DNA from: Spirochaetaceae bacterium
GTDB lineage: Bacteria; Spirochaetota; Spirochaetia; DSM-27196; PWMO01
Direction: 5' to 3'
DNA length: 32,805 nt
Assembly (NCBI GenBank): GCA_007693945.1
Contig: RECP01000032.1
Location: 1-32,805, forward strand
A program made the position numbers and the translations under genes. This document shows positions 26,459 to 32,805 of the stretch, piece after piece; within the stretch, counting starts at the first letter, position 1; the number at the start of each line of letters is the position of its first letter. The notes beneath the pieces were generated by a model. That model did no database searches. It saw only the letters and a program-made list of their open reading frames with translations, and had not been told where the DNA came from.

Positions 26459-27502
26459 TCAGACCGTTCTCCTTCGCCTCAGCAATCCGCGCGTCAGCTC
26501 GTCAGCCGCGACGAGCATGATGATCATCGCCTGGATTATGACCACCAGCTCCCGCGGAACGTCGGTGAGGCGGTCCATCGCCGCTCCGCCGGTGCGAAGC
26601 GCCCCGAAGAGTATAGCCGCAAAGAACACCCCGACCGGATGGTTCTTGCCCAGCAGGGCAACCGCGATGCCCACAAAGCCCAGTTCGGGTGAAAAGCGCT
26701 GGATAAAGCGCCCGTGAACTCCCAACACCTGCTCCACACCGGCCAGACTCGCAAGCGCGCCGCTGATGCCCATCGCCAGGATCATGTTGCGCGACACGCT
26801 GATGCCGCCGTACTCGGCGGCGGTGGGGTTCAGGCCGACGGCCCTGATCTCGTAGCCCGTTCTGGTCTTCCAGAGAATCACGTAGACCACGCCGATTGCA
26901 ACCAGCGCCAGCAGGATACCGCTGTTGAGCCGCGTGGGCGGGAAGATTCGCGCCAGGGCGGCCGTCGGAAACACCCTGTCGGTCTCCGGCGCCCATCGGC
27001 CGCCGTGGAACGGACCGGTTACCAGGTAATCGGTGAGGTAGTAGGCAACGAAGTTCATCATGATGGTGTTGATGACCTCGTGGACTCCCAGCTTGGCCTT
27101 CAGAATGCCGGGGACCAGCGCCCAGACGCCTCCGGCGGCCATTCCGGCCAGAACCGCCAACGGCAGGTGGATGAGACGCGGCAGATTGGCGAAACTGACG
27201 CCGACAATCGCCGCCACAATCGCGCCCACGTAGAGCTGGCCCTCGGCCCCGATATTGAACATGCCACAGCGAAAGGCAAAGGCAACCGCCATTCCGGTGA
27301 ACATCAGCGGAGTTGCGCGTTGCAGTGTTGTGGCGATGTTTCTGACGCTGCCGAAAGATTCCACAAACAGCACGCGATAGGCGGCAACGGGGTTTTCACC
27401 TACAATCAGGATGAAGACGGAGCCGGCAAGCAGGGCAAGGATAACCGAAACAACGGGAACCAGAAGATCCCGAGAACTGTAGCTACTCTGCTGAAGTTCC
27501 AA
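26459..27502 (-). CDS. Nucleoside-type ABC transporter permease, first subunit
   Basis: Inner-membrane permease paired with the preceding subunit, about 347 residues (YufP/NupP-like). Recognisable segments are TPLMFTGMAVAFAFRCGMFNIGAEGQ, the classic motif of this family, and EVINTIMMNFVAYYL. No ATG is available near the beginning. The ORF can start at TTG 27508, but AAGGAG directly abuts that codon, whereas the next TTG at 27502 has the same AAGGAG 6 bp upstream, so 27502 is the better start. Either way the gene overlaps the end of the ATPase gene by about 20-26 bp, which indicates tight coupling. Confidence 0.9.
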   Translation of the reverse strand: MELQQSSYSSRDLLVPVVSVILALLAGSVFILIVGENPVAAYRVLFVESFGSVRNIATTLQRATPLMFTGMAVAFAFRCGMFNIGAEGQLYVGAIVAAIVGVSFANLPRLIHLPLAVLAGMAAGGVWALVPGILKAKLGVHEVINTIMMNFVAYYLTDYLVTGPFHGGRWAPETDRVFPTAALARIFPPTRLNSGILLALVAIGVVYVILWKTRTGYEIRAVGLNPTAAEYGGISVSRNMILAMGISGALASLAGVEQVLGVHGRFIQRFSPELGFVGIAVALLGKNHPVGVFFAAILFGALRTGGAAMDRLTDVPRELVVIIQAMIIMLVAADELTRGLLRRRRTV

Positions 27503-29033
27503 TTTCAACTCCTTCGGTTCTGTGAAGATCCCCTCCCAGCATGAGATACCCGAGCCGGCGCTCGTCGGACTCGGCAGCCGGCAGAACGGTCACGATCCTG
27601 CCCTCGTACATGACCGCAATCCTGTCGCTCAGGGACAGAATCTCGTCGAGCTCCGCGGAAACCAGCAGAACCGCCGTGCCCTGATCGCGCTGCCGGATAA
27701 TCTCCTGGTGAATGAACTCTATGGCTCCGATGTCCAGGCCGCGCGTAGGCTGCGAACAGATCAGGAACTGCGGTTTGCGCGAGAACTCACGGGCCACAAC
27801 CACCTTCTGCTGGTTGCCGCCGGAAAAGGTTCGGACAATCTGGCGGATGTCGGTCGGGCGGATGTCGTAATCCGCAACCAGCCTGCGCGCGTGTTCATCG
27901 ATCTGCTTCTCATTGCGGAACAGATAGCGTTCCACAAACGGGTGTTGCGTATGAAGACCGAGTATGAGGTTGTCGGCGACGTTGTAGTCCAGTATCAGAC
28001 CGCGCTTGTGCCGGTCCTCGGGTATGTAGCTGACACCTCTCTTTTTGATGTTCATGGGGCTGAGCTTCTGAATGGGCTGTCCGTGCAGCATAACCTTTCC
28101 GGCTTCCGGCTTGATCAGCCCGGTTATGGCCTCCACCAGCTGCTGCTGTCCGTTACCCTCGACGCCGGCGATGCCCAGCACCTCGCCGCTGCGTACCTCG
28201 AGCGAGACATCCTTGACCATCGTGGTTCCTCTGCGGTCCTTCACCGTCAGGCCCGCGATGGAGGCCACCGTTTCTCGCGGCTCGGAAGGCTTCTTCTCGA
28301 CGCGCAGCAGAACTTCTCGGCCGACTACCATCTCGGCCAGCTCGCGATGGTTGGTTTCGGCCGTATTGCGGGTTCCCATCAGTTTGCCGCGCCGCAGGAC
28401 GCTTACCCGGTCGGAGATCGCAAGCACTTCCTTGATCTTGTGGGTTATGAACACGATGGTGGTACCTTGCTGCTTCAGGTTCCTCATGACCTGGAAGAGC
28501 TCTTCGGTCTCCTGCGGGGTCAGCACCGCCGTCGGTTCATCCAGAATCAGGATCTGCGCGTGGCGGTAGAGCGCTTTGAGTATCTCAACCCGCTGCTGCT
28601 GACCGACCGAGATGTCCGATATCCTGGCGCGTGGATCGACCCGCAGCCCGTAATCGGAGGCCAGCTTTTTAACCGTATTCTGCGCCTGCCGGTAATCAAC
28701 AAACCGGTACCTGGCGGGCTCGGCGCGCAGGATGACGTTTTCCGCCACCGTCAGCGTGTCGACCAGCATGAAGTGCTGAAAGACCATGCCGAGCCCGAGG
28801 TCGATGGCGGCACGGGAGTCGCCGATCTCGACCTTCTTTCCCTTGAATAGGATCTCACCGGAGTCCGCATGATAGAGGCCGTACAGAATGCTCATCAGCG
28901 TTGACTTGCCGGAGCCGTTTTCCCCTACCAGAGAGTGGATTTCGCCCTTACGTATGCCGAGCGTGATGGCGTCGTTGGCCACCACGCCCGGGAAACGCTT
29001 GGTGATGTTCTTCATTTCCAGAATGTGTTCCAC
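27483..29033 (-). CDS. Two-domain ABC ATPase of the nucleoside-type importer
   Basis: Cytosolic ATPase driving the permease pair, 516 residues with two fused nucleotide-binding domains. The first has Walker [10 protein letters not shown] (37-45), signature SVGQQQR and Walker [10 protein letters not shown]. The second has a degenerate Walker A (GVEGNGQQQ), signature FSGGNQQK, and SQPTRGLD in place of the usual Walker B Asp-Glu, a pattern usual for the second half of this family (YufO/NupO, RbsA-like). The start is GTG 29033, placed 7 bp after AGGAGG; the longer frame to 29153 has no family resemblance. It is separated from the binding-protein gene by 166 bp of GC-rich sequence with repeated CCGCCGGTG units, which may hold a partial terminator or an RNA-stabilising structure. 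Confidence 0.92.
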   Translation of the reverse strand: MEHILEMKNITKRFPGVVANDAITLGIRKGEIHSLVGENGSGKSTLMSILYGLYHADSGEILFKGKKVEIGDSRAAIDLGLGMVFQHFMLVDTLTVAENVILRAEPARYRFVDYRQAQNTVKKLASDYGLRVDPRARISDISVGQQQRVEILKALYRHAQILILDEPTAVLTPQETEELFQVMRNLKQQGTTIVFITHKIKEVLAISDRVSVLRRGKLMGTRNTAETNHRELAEMVVGREVLLRVEKKPSEPRETVASIAGLTVKDRRGTTMVKDVSLEVRSGEVLGIAGVEGNGQQQLVEAITGLIKPEAGKVMLHGQPIQKLSPMNIKKRGVSYIPEDRHKRGLILDYNVADNLILGLHTQHPFVERYLFRNEKQIDEHARRLVADYDIRPTDIRQIVRTFSGGNQQKVVVAREFSRKPQFLICSQPTRGLDIGAIEFIHQEIIRQRDQGTAVLLVSAELDEILSLSDRIAVMYEGRIVTVLPAAESDERRLGYLMLGGDLHRTEGVEIGTSAE

Positions 29034-29199
29034 TCCGGACCCTCCTGGGATACACAGGCGGCACAACTGTCGACCTGCGGCATACGGCCGCGCGCACGCA
29101 AGACTTCGGCCTGGAGAAAAGATAGCGAAACCGCAGCACCGGACCGGGACCAATACCGCCGGTGCGGGCGGGCCCGGCCGCCGGTGACTGCAGCGTCAA

Positions 29200-30195
29200 T
29201 CAGTCATGGGCGCTGGCAACGTTGATCGTACCGTCTATGATCTGCGCCTTGATCTGCTCGAGCCGGTCGCGAACCTGCTGAGGGATGATGTTGGCGGTAT
29301 GAGTGAAGTCCGTAGTGCCGACACCGCCGTCGGCCACGCCGAAGGCGTGCACGCCGCCCGAGAACTGACCCTCCACAAGGTCGGCCACGATGTTGTAGAC
29401 CGCCACGTCCACCCGCTTGAGCATCGAGGTGAGGATGGTGCCGGGAGCGAGGTGGTCCTGGTCCGAGTCAACCCCGATGGCGTAGAAGCCGCCTTCCTTG
29501 GCCGCCTCGAAGACTCCCATGCCGGTGCCGCCGGCGGCGTGATACACAATGTCGGCGCCGCGCGCGTTCTGGCTGATGGCCAGCTCCTTGCCGCGGCCCG
29601 GATCATTGAAGGCGCCCGCGTAGTTGATGAGCACATCGACATCGGGATCGGCATACGCCACACCCTGTTCAAAGCCGGTCTGGAAGTTGTGGATGACCGG
29701 AACCTCCATGCCGCCGACAAATCCCACGGTTCCGGACTCGCTCATCATGGCGGCCAATGCCCCCACCAGGAAAGAGCCCTCGTGCTCCTTGAAGATCAGC
29801 GACGCCACGTTGGGCATGTCGATCACCGAATCCACGATGGCCAGCCGCGCATCGGGAAAATCCATGGCCACCGATTCCAGTCCGGATTGCTGCAGGAATC
29901 CGATGGCGATCACCAGGTCATACCCCGCCTCGACAAAAGCGCGCTGGTGGTCTTCCATCTCGGCAACGTCGTCGGGCTCGACGAAGTCAAAGATTATGTC
30001 GAAGTCCTCAACCGCCTGCTGTATTCCGCGGTACGCCGCATCGTTGAATGATTCATCTCCCAGACCGCCGATGGAGAAGACAACCCCGACCCGCAACTCA
30101 TCAACCACGGCTTCCGGCCGCGCGCCGGCGAAGCCCGGAACAGCAATAGCCGTTACCAGAACCAGCGCCGTCAGTAATAGTATAGCCTTTCGCAT
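29200..30195 (-). CDS. BMP family (PnrA/TmpC-like) substrate-binding protein
   Basis: Periplasmic binding protein for the adjacent importer, 331 residues. The signal peptide (MRKAILLLTALVLV...) ends near AVPGFAGA. Family signatures include GGLGDESFNDAAYRG (43-57), GMEVPV, AGGTGMGVFEAA and GVDSDQDHL. Relatives such as treponemal PnrA bind purine nucleosides and others riboflavin, so the ligand is inferred as a nucleoside. Unlike most family members, no lipobox cysteine follows the hydrophobic core, so it is probably not lipid-anchored. ATG 30195 is chosen because GGGAGG precedes it by 8 bp and the signal peptide begins there; the earlier in-frame start at 30219 adds residues that overlap the ribosome binding site. 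Confidence 0.92.
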   Translation of the reverse strand: MRKAILLLTALVLVTAIAVPGFAGARPEAVVDELRVGVVFSIGGLGDESFNDAAYRGIQQAVEDFDIIFDFVEPDDVAEMEDHQRAFVEAGYDLVIAIGFLQQSGLESVAMDFPDARLAIVDSVIDMPNVASLIFKEHEGSFLVGALAAMMSESGTVGFVGGMEVPVIHNFQTGFEQGVAYADPDVDVLINYAGAFNDPGRGKELAISQNARGADIVYHAAGGTGMGVFEAAKEGGFYAIGVDSDQDHLAPGTILTSMLKRVDVAVYNIVADLVEGQFSGGVHAFGVADGGVGTTDFTHTANIIPQQVRDRLEQIKAQIIDGTINVASAHD

Positions 30196-30208
30196 CTCGA
30201 TAACCTCC

Positions 30209-30226
30209 CTGGACCGCACGTTGCGT
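30209..30226 (-). promoter_or_regulatory. Hairpin in the leader of the importer mRNA
   Basis: Between the promoter and the ribosome binding site the transcript can form a stem from GGACGCA and TGCGGTCC, with a 3-nt loop and one bulge. It may stabilise the mRNA or modulate translation. It does not match any riboswitch I know. Confidence 0.35.
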
Positions 30227-30251
30227 CCTTTTTGCTTTTGTAGCTACCGGT

Positions 30252-30280
30252 ATCCTACACCCGATAGACGCAGTCTGCAA
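30252..30280 (-). promoter_or_regulatory. Promoter of the nucleoside-type importer operon
   Basis: On the minus strand TTGCAG (30275-30280), 17-bp spacer, TAGGAT (30252-30257), giving a leader of about 50 nt before the binding-protein ATG. Confidence 0.7.
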
Positions 30281-30344
30281 CTAATCAGAAGACCGAACTC
30301 GTTCAGCGCATCGCGGTAGCTGCGGCCTGATTATGGAGCCTTCC

Positions 30345-30749
30345 TCACTGCAGCTCGTGATACTCGCCGAAGGTGTGCTCCTTCCAGCGGATATGGGCGG
30401 GAATGACCTCCACATGTACAAGGCGCGGGTCGTGCTCGTCGGAAAACAGATGCCGTGCGCCGGGATGGAGGCGCAGCAGCTCGCGCTTCTTGTCCGCGCC
30501 GCCGGAGATGTCGACCGTACCCGTCACGCGCAGGTGGTTCTTGTGGGCATCGACCCAGCAGAGTTCAACCTTGTTGTTGTGCATGAACTCCTGGACTTTG
30601 CCGCTGATATCGAAGGTTGAACACCAGAAGCGGAAATCCTCGGTGATCACAAACTTCATCGGCCGTACCCGCGGTTGCCCATCGACGCAAGTGGCCATCT
30701 GGCAATAGCCGGCGCTCTTGACTATTCGGCGTACTGTCTCTTGTGACAT
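30345..30749 (-). CDS. Pyridoxamine-5'-phosphate-oxidase-like FMN-binding protein
   Basis: Small cytosolic split-barrel protein, 134 residues, of the broad PNPOx-like family that binds FMN or related cofactors. Diagnostic features are an N-terminal helix, the strand pair CQMATCVDGQPRVRPMKF, then FWCSTFDISGKVQEF and VELCWVDAHKNHLRVTGT. The individual reaction cannot be predicted. ATG 30749 is preceded by GGAGGGG. A TATACT (30769-30774, minus strand) may be its -10 box but no good -35 accompanies it. It stands alone between the importer promoter and the divergent DUF3006 gene. Confidence 0.88.
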   Translation of the reverse strand: MSQETVRRIVKSAGYCQMATCVDGQPRVRPMKFVITEDFRFWCSTFDISGKVQEFMHNNKVELCWVDAHKNHLRVTGTVDISGGADKKRELLRLHPGARHLFSDEHDPRLVHVEVIPAHIRWKEHTFGEYHELQ

Positions 30750-30847
30750 ATCCCCTCCGTTGGGCACCAGTATACACGGTGGTGAACGGTAGTGGCAGGC
30801 TCCGCCGGGCGTCGGCCAGGGTACAGCTGGCGGCGTGTGCCGCCGCG

Positions 30848-30856
30848 TGCTACACT
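30848..30856 (+). promoter_or_regulatory. Extended -10 element for the DUF3006-MBL operon
   Basis: TGCTACACT, a good -10 with TGn extension, ends 11 bp before ATG 30868. This predicts a leader of only a few nucleotides without a Shine-Dalgarno. No convincing -35 is seen. Confidence 0.45.
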
Positions 30857-30867
30857 GTAGTACTGCC

Positions 30868-31137
30868 ATGAACAGACCGACCGATGAGCGCCACCAGCTG
30901 ACCGTAGACGCCATATCGGACGGTATCGCGCGGGTGGAAGTCGCGGGCCGTACGCTGGAAATCCCCGCCGCGTGGCTGCCCGACGGCACCGGCGAGGGCG
31001 ACGTTGTCAACCTGCGCGTCAGCAGCCGCGACAACAGCACCAGTCTGCAGCTCGAGCTGGATCCGCGCGCAACCGAGCAGGCACGCAGCCGCATCAGAAG
31101 CAAGCTTGATCAGCTCAGAAAGCGGGACAATACGTGA
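30868..31137 (+). CDS. DUF3006 family small protein
   Basis: An 89-residue cytosolic protein with the DUF3006 pattern: an opening strand set (LTVDAISDGIARVEV), then LEIPAAWLPDGTGEGDVV, followed by a charged helical tail (ATEQARSRIRSKLDQLRKR). The family has no established function but is repeatedly found next to ComEC-like metallo-beta-lactamase genes, exactly as here. I chose ATG 30868 rather than the upstream GTG at 30835, which would lie before the predicted transcription start. Its TGA overlaps the GTG start of the next gene. Confidence 0.8.
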   Translation: MNRPTDERHQLTVDAISDGIARVEVAGRTLEIPAAWLPDGTGEGDVVNLRVSSRDNSTSLQLELDPRATEQARSRIRSKLDQLRKRDNT

Positions 31138-32162
31138 AACGGCTCTGTGCCCTGTTGCCGGTTCTGCTGCTGGCATGCGCGGCACTGGTTGCCGGGCAGC
31201 TCGAGGTTCACTTTGTTGACGTCGGACAGGGCGATGCGATCGTGCTGCGCACCTCGGACGCGGTGGTGCTGGTGGACGCGGGGCAGTACGATCAGCTTGC
31301 CGCTTATCTGGCCCGGATCGGCGTGGATTCCGTTGACCTGGCGGTTGCTACTCACGGCCACGCGGATCATATCGGCGGTTTTGCGGCCGTGTTCGAGCGC
31401 TTCCCGGTGCGGCGCGTGTGGTATAACGGCCAGACGCACACCACGCGCACTTTTGAGCGCTTCATCGACGCCGTGCTGGCATCACGTGCGGCCTACCACG
31501 AGCCCGCCGCGGGCGAGCGGGCAACGTTCTCCGAGCTGGTGCTGACCGTGCTGCACCCGCCGCATTCGGCAGCGCAGTACGACGGCCACCTGCACGACAT
31601 GAACATCGTGCTGCGCGCCGACTACGGCGGTTTCTCGGTGCTGCTCACCGGTGACGCCGAGCTGCACGTCGAGCGCGAGCTGATCGCCGGCGGAGCGGAG
31701 CTGCGCTCTACTGTGCTCAAGCTGGGCCACCACGGGTCGCGGACCTCTTCGACCGCCGAGTTTCTGCAGGCGGTCAGCCCCGAGGTGGCGGTCTACCAGG
31801 CCGCCGCCGACAACCCTTACGGCCACCCGCATCCGGAAGTTCTGCTGCGCGTGCAGCGGCTGACGGATGCCGAAGTCTACGGCACGGACCGCCACGGCAC
31901 GATAGTTATTGCCAGCGACGGCGACGGCTACGAGGTTTCGACCGTCCGAACGTCGGTTCCGGTAACCGCAACGTGCGTCGACGTCAACAGCGCTTCGCCG
32001 GAAGAACTGATGCGGATCGTGCATATCGGCCCGGTACGCGCACGCCGGCTGATCGAACTGAGGCCGTTTACCTCGCAGGCGGACCTCAGGCGCATCGACG
32101 GAATCGGTCCGGCGCGCCTGAACGATATCGGCGAGCAGGGCCTGGTGTGCCCGATTGAGTGA
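31134..32162 (+). CDS. Exported ComEC-like MBL-fold protein with ComEA-like HhH tail
   Basis: 342-residue protein with three parts. The N-terminal 20 residues are a signal sequence; LLLAC near residue 15 might act as a lipobox. The core (about 22-262) is a metallo-beta-lactamase domain of the ComEC/Rec2 type with FVDVGQGDAIVL, the metal motif THGHADH (73-79), LTGDAE (172-177) and LGHHGSRTS (197-205); all expected ligands are present. The tail (about 281-342) is a helix-hairpin-helix DNA-binding unit of the ComEA type (CVDVNSASPEELMRI, IDGIGPARL). Known ComEC relatives degrade one strand of incoming DNA, so an extracytoplasmic nuclease or DNA-binding role is plausible. No ComEC membrane channel domain is attached. 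GTG 31134 overlaps the upstream stop. Confidence 0.9.
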   Translation: MKRLCALLPVLLLACAALVAGQLEVHFVDVGQGDAIVLRTSDAVVLVDAGQYDQLAAYLARIGVDSVDLAVATHGHADHIGGFAAVFERFPVRRVWYNGQTHTTRTFERFIDAVLASRAAYHEPAAGERATFSELVLTVLHPPHSAAQYDGHLHDMNIVLRADYGGFSVLLTGDAELHVERELIAGGAELRSTVLKLGHHGSRTSSTAEFLQAVSPEVAVYQAAADNPYGHPHPEVLLRVQRLTDAEVYGTDRHGTIVIASDGDGYEVSTVRTSVPVTATCVDVNSASPEELMRIVHIGPVRARRLIELRPFTSQADLRRIDGIGPARLNDIGEQGLVCPIE

Positions 32163-32576
32163 GGGCCGGGACCCGGGTGCTCGTGCTCGACCGCGACCAG
32201 GTGGTGGCCGAGCTGAGTGAACCCGCAACCTTTGCGCGCCGGTTGGGGACCAGGACCGCGCCGTGGAGATGGTCAAAGAGGGCAGCCTTATTCGACCACG
32301 GGCGCAACGGTCGCCGTGCAGACCCTCGCCGGTTGCGCTGCCGGCCGGAAGCGCTGCATCCGGCTACGGCGCTTTTCGTCAGCTGTGTCCCTCGCTGAAC
32401 TTCCATTACCCTCGCTGACGATCATCAGGATGCAATCGACACCGGTGCCGGTACTGCGCCGGCGGACGTCTTCGATGTCGGCCGGCTCGTCGAACTCGGC
32501 TTGACTCGGGCCGCCGCCGTAGACCTGGCGCCGCCGCCACCACCACTGCGGCATCCACCGCACCCGCCGCCGCGCT
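32163..32576. other. 414-bp region without a convincing gene
   Basis: No ORF here resembles a known protein and no single frame stays open across it. Three plus-strand frames each hold a protein-like stretch in turn: RVLVLDRDQVVAELSEP (from about 32174), DQDRAVEMVKEGSLIRP (about 32248-32298), and ADVFDVGRLVELGL running into a proline-rich stretch (about 32460-32560). This could be a decayed gene with frameshifts or mere GC-rich noise. No terminator, promoter or tRNA was seen. Confidence 0.4.
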
Positions 32577-32805
32577 TCACTCCAGAAGCGAGCGCAGCAG
32601 CGCCGCCGACGCGTCGTAACTCATAGCGCCGAAAATTCGCGTATGCACCGTGCCGTCGGATGCCAGGATCACGGTGGTCGGCGTACCACGCACCCCGTAG
32701 CGGTTGGCGGTGCGGCCGTCGACATCGAGCAGAATCGGGTAGGTGATCTCCCACCGGCGGGCGAACGATCGCACCGCCTGCACGCCCGCTTCGGTACTGG
32801 TCAGG
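32577..32805 (-). CDS. Thioredoxin-like (TlpA-type) protein, N-terminus outside window
   Basis: The C-terminal part of a thioredoxin-fold protein whose reading frame runs off the right edge, so its start and any CxxC site lie beyond the window. Visible features are RRWEITYPILLDVDG, YGVRGTPTTVILASDG with the conserved cis-proline (GTPT), and a final helix ASAALLRSLLE. The pattern fits TlpA/ResA-like redoxins or peroxiredoxins that act outside the cytoplasm. The internal GTG at 32783 is unlikely to be the true start, because the upstream sequence continues the fold. Confidence 0.8.
   Translation of the reverse strand, partial: LTSTEAGVQAVRSFARRWEITYPILLDVDGRTANRYGVRGTPTTVILASDGTVHTRIFGAMSYDASAALLRSLLE

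Noticed and set aside
27522..28850. A 442-residue open frame on the plus strand
   Set aside because: Antisense to the ABC ATPase and without recognisable domains.
30196..30251. Purine riboswitch in front of the nucleoside-type importer
   Set aside because: The leader is only about 50 nt and lacks the conserved purine-aptamer loops. Only a simple hairpin is visible.

Overview
The window is a high-GC chromosomal segment that I infer comes from a Spirochaeta-like member of the Spirochaetota. The inference rests on gene content: a BMP/PnrA-type nucleoside uptake operon, two divergent EF-G paralogues, PTS(Ntr) enzyme I, PilZ signalling and a very elaborate membrane signalling protein. No rRNA or other decisive phylogenetic marker is present, so the assignment is tentative. 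Genes are densely packed on both strands. Long antisense ORFs are common because of the GC-rich third codon position and were discarded.

Layout. (1) 1-1757: a complete IS4/ISNCY-like insertion sequence (54-1716) with 28-bp imperfect terminal inverted repeats and a 9-bp target duplication, inserted in the loop of a hairpin upstream of an HtpX-like membrane protease. (2) 1758-5403, plus strand: HtpX-like protease, M18 aminopeptidase, and a GAF protein with a degenerate histidine-kinase tail behind its own promoter. (3) 5447-8770, minus strand: a secreted protein and a pseudo-receiver/PilZ protein transcribed from a promoter inside mfd; a small unknown protein and the radical SAM enzyme AmrS from a promoter that predicts a leaderless mRNA; then tRNA-Asn with its own promoter and terminator. 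(4) 8795-15172, plus strand: mfd, ptsP and trmB. (5) 15220-17295, minus strand: an EF-G-II-type translation factor, divergent from (6) 17548-19950, plus strand: a DUF485 small subunit plus a sodium:solute symporter with a roughly 230-residue extra domain. (7) 19994-25321, minus strand: fusA followed by a 1087-residue PHP-Cache-PAS-CBS-nucleotidyltransferase fusion, the most unusual gene here. (8) 25440-25512: tRNA-Val. (9) 25528-30195, minus strand: BMP binding protein, two-domain ABC ATPase and two permeases. (10) 30345-30749, minus strand: an FMN-split-barrel protein. (11) 30868-32162, plus strand: DUF3006 protein plus an exported ComEC-like metallo-beta-lactamase protein with a ComEA-like helix-hairpin-helix tail. 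(12) 32163-32576: no convincing gene. (13) 32577 to the right edge, minus strand: a partial thioredoxin-like protein.

Common threads are translation and its quality control (two EF-Gs, two tRNAs, TrmB, Mfd) and signal transduction (GAF, PilZ, PTS-Ntr, PHP-Cache-CBS-NTase). Several good sigma-70-like promoters are readable. At least two, and perhaps three, place the expected transcription start at or within a few bases of the start codon, which suggests leaderless mRNAs.
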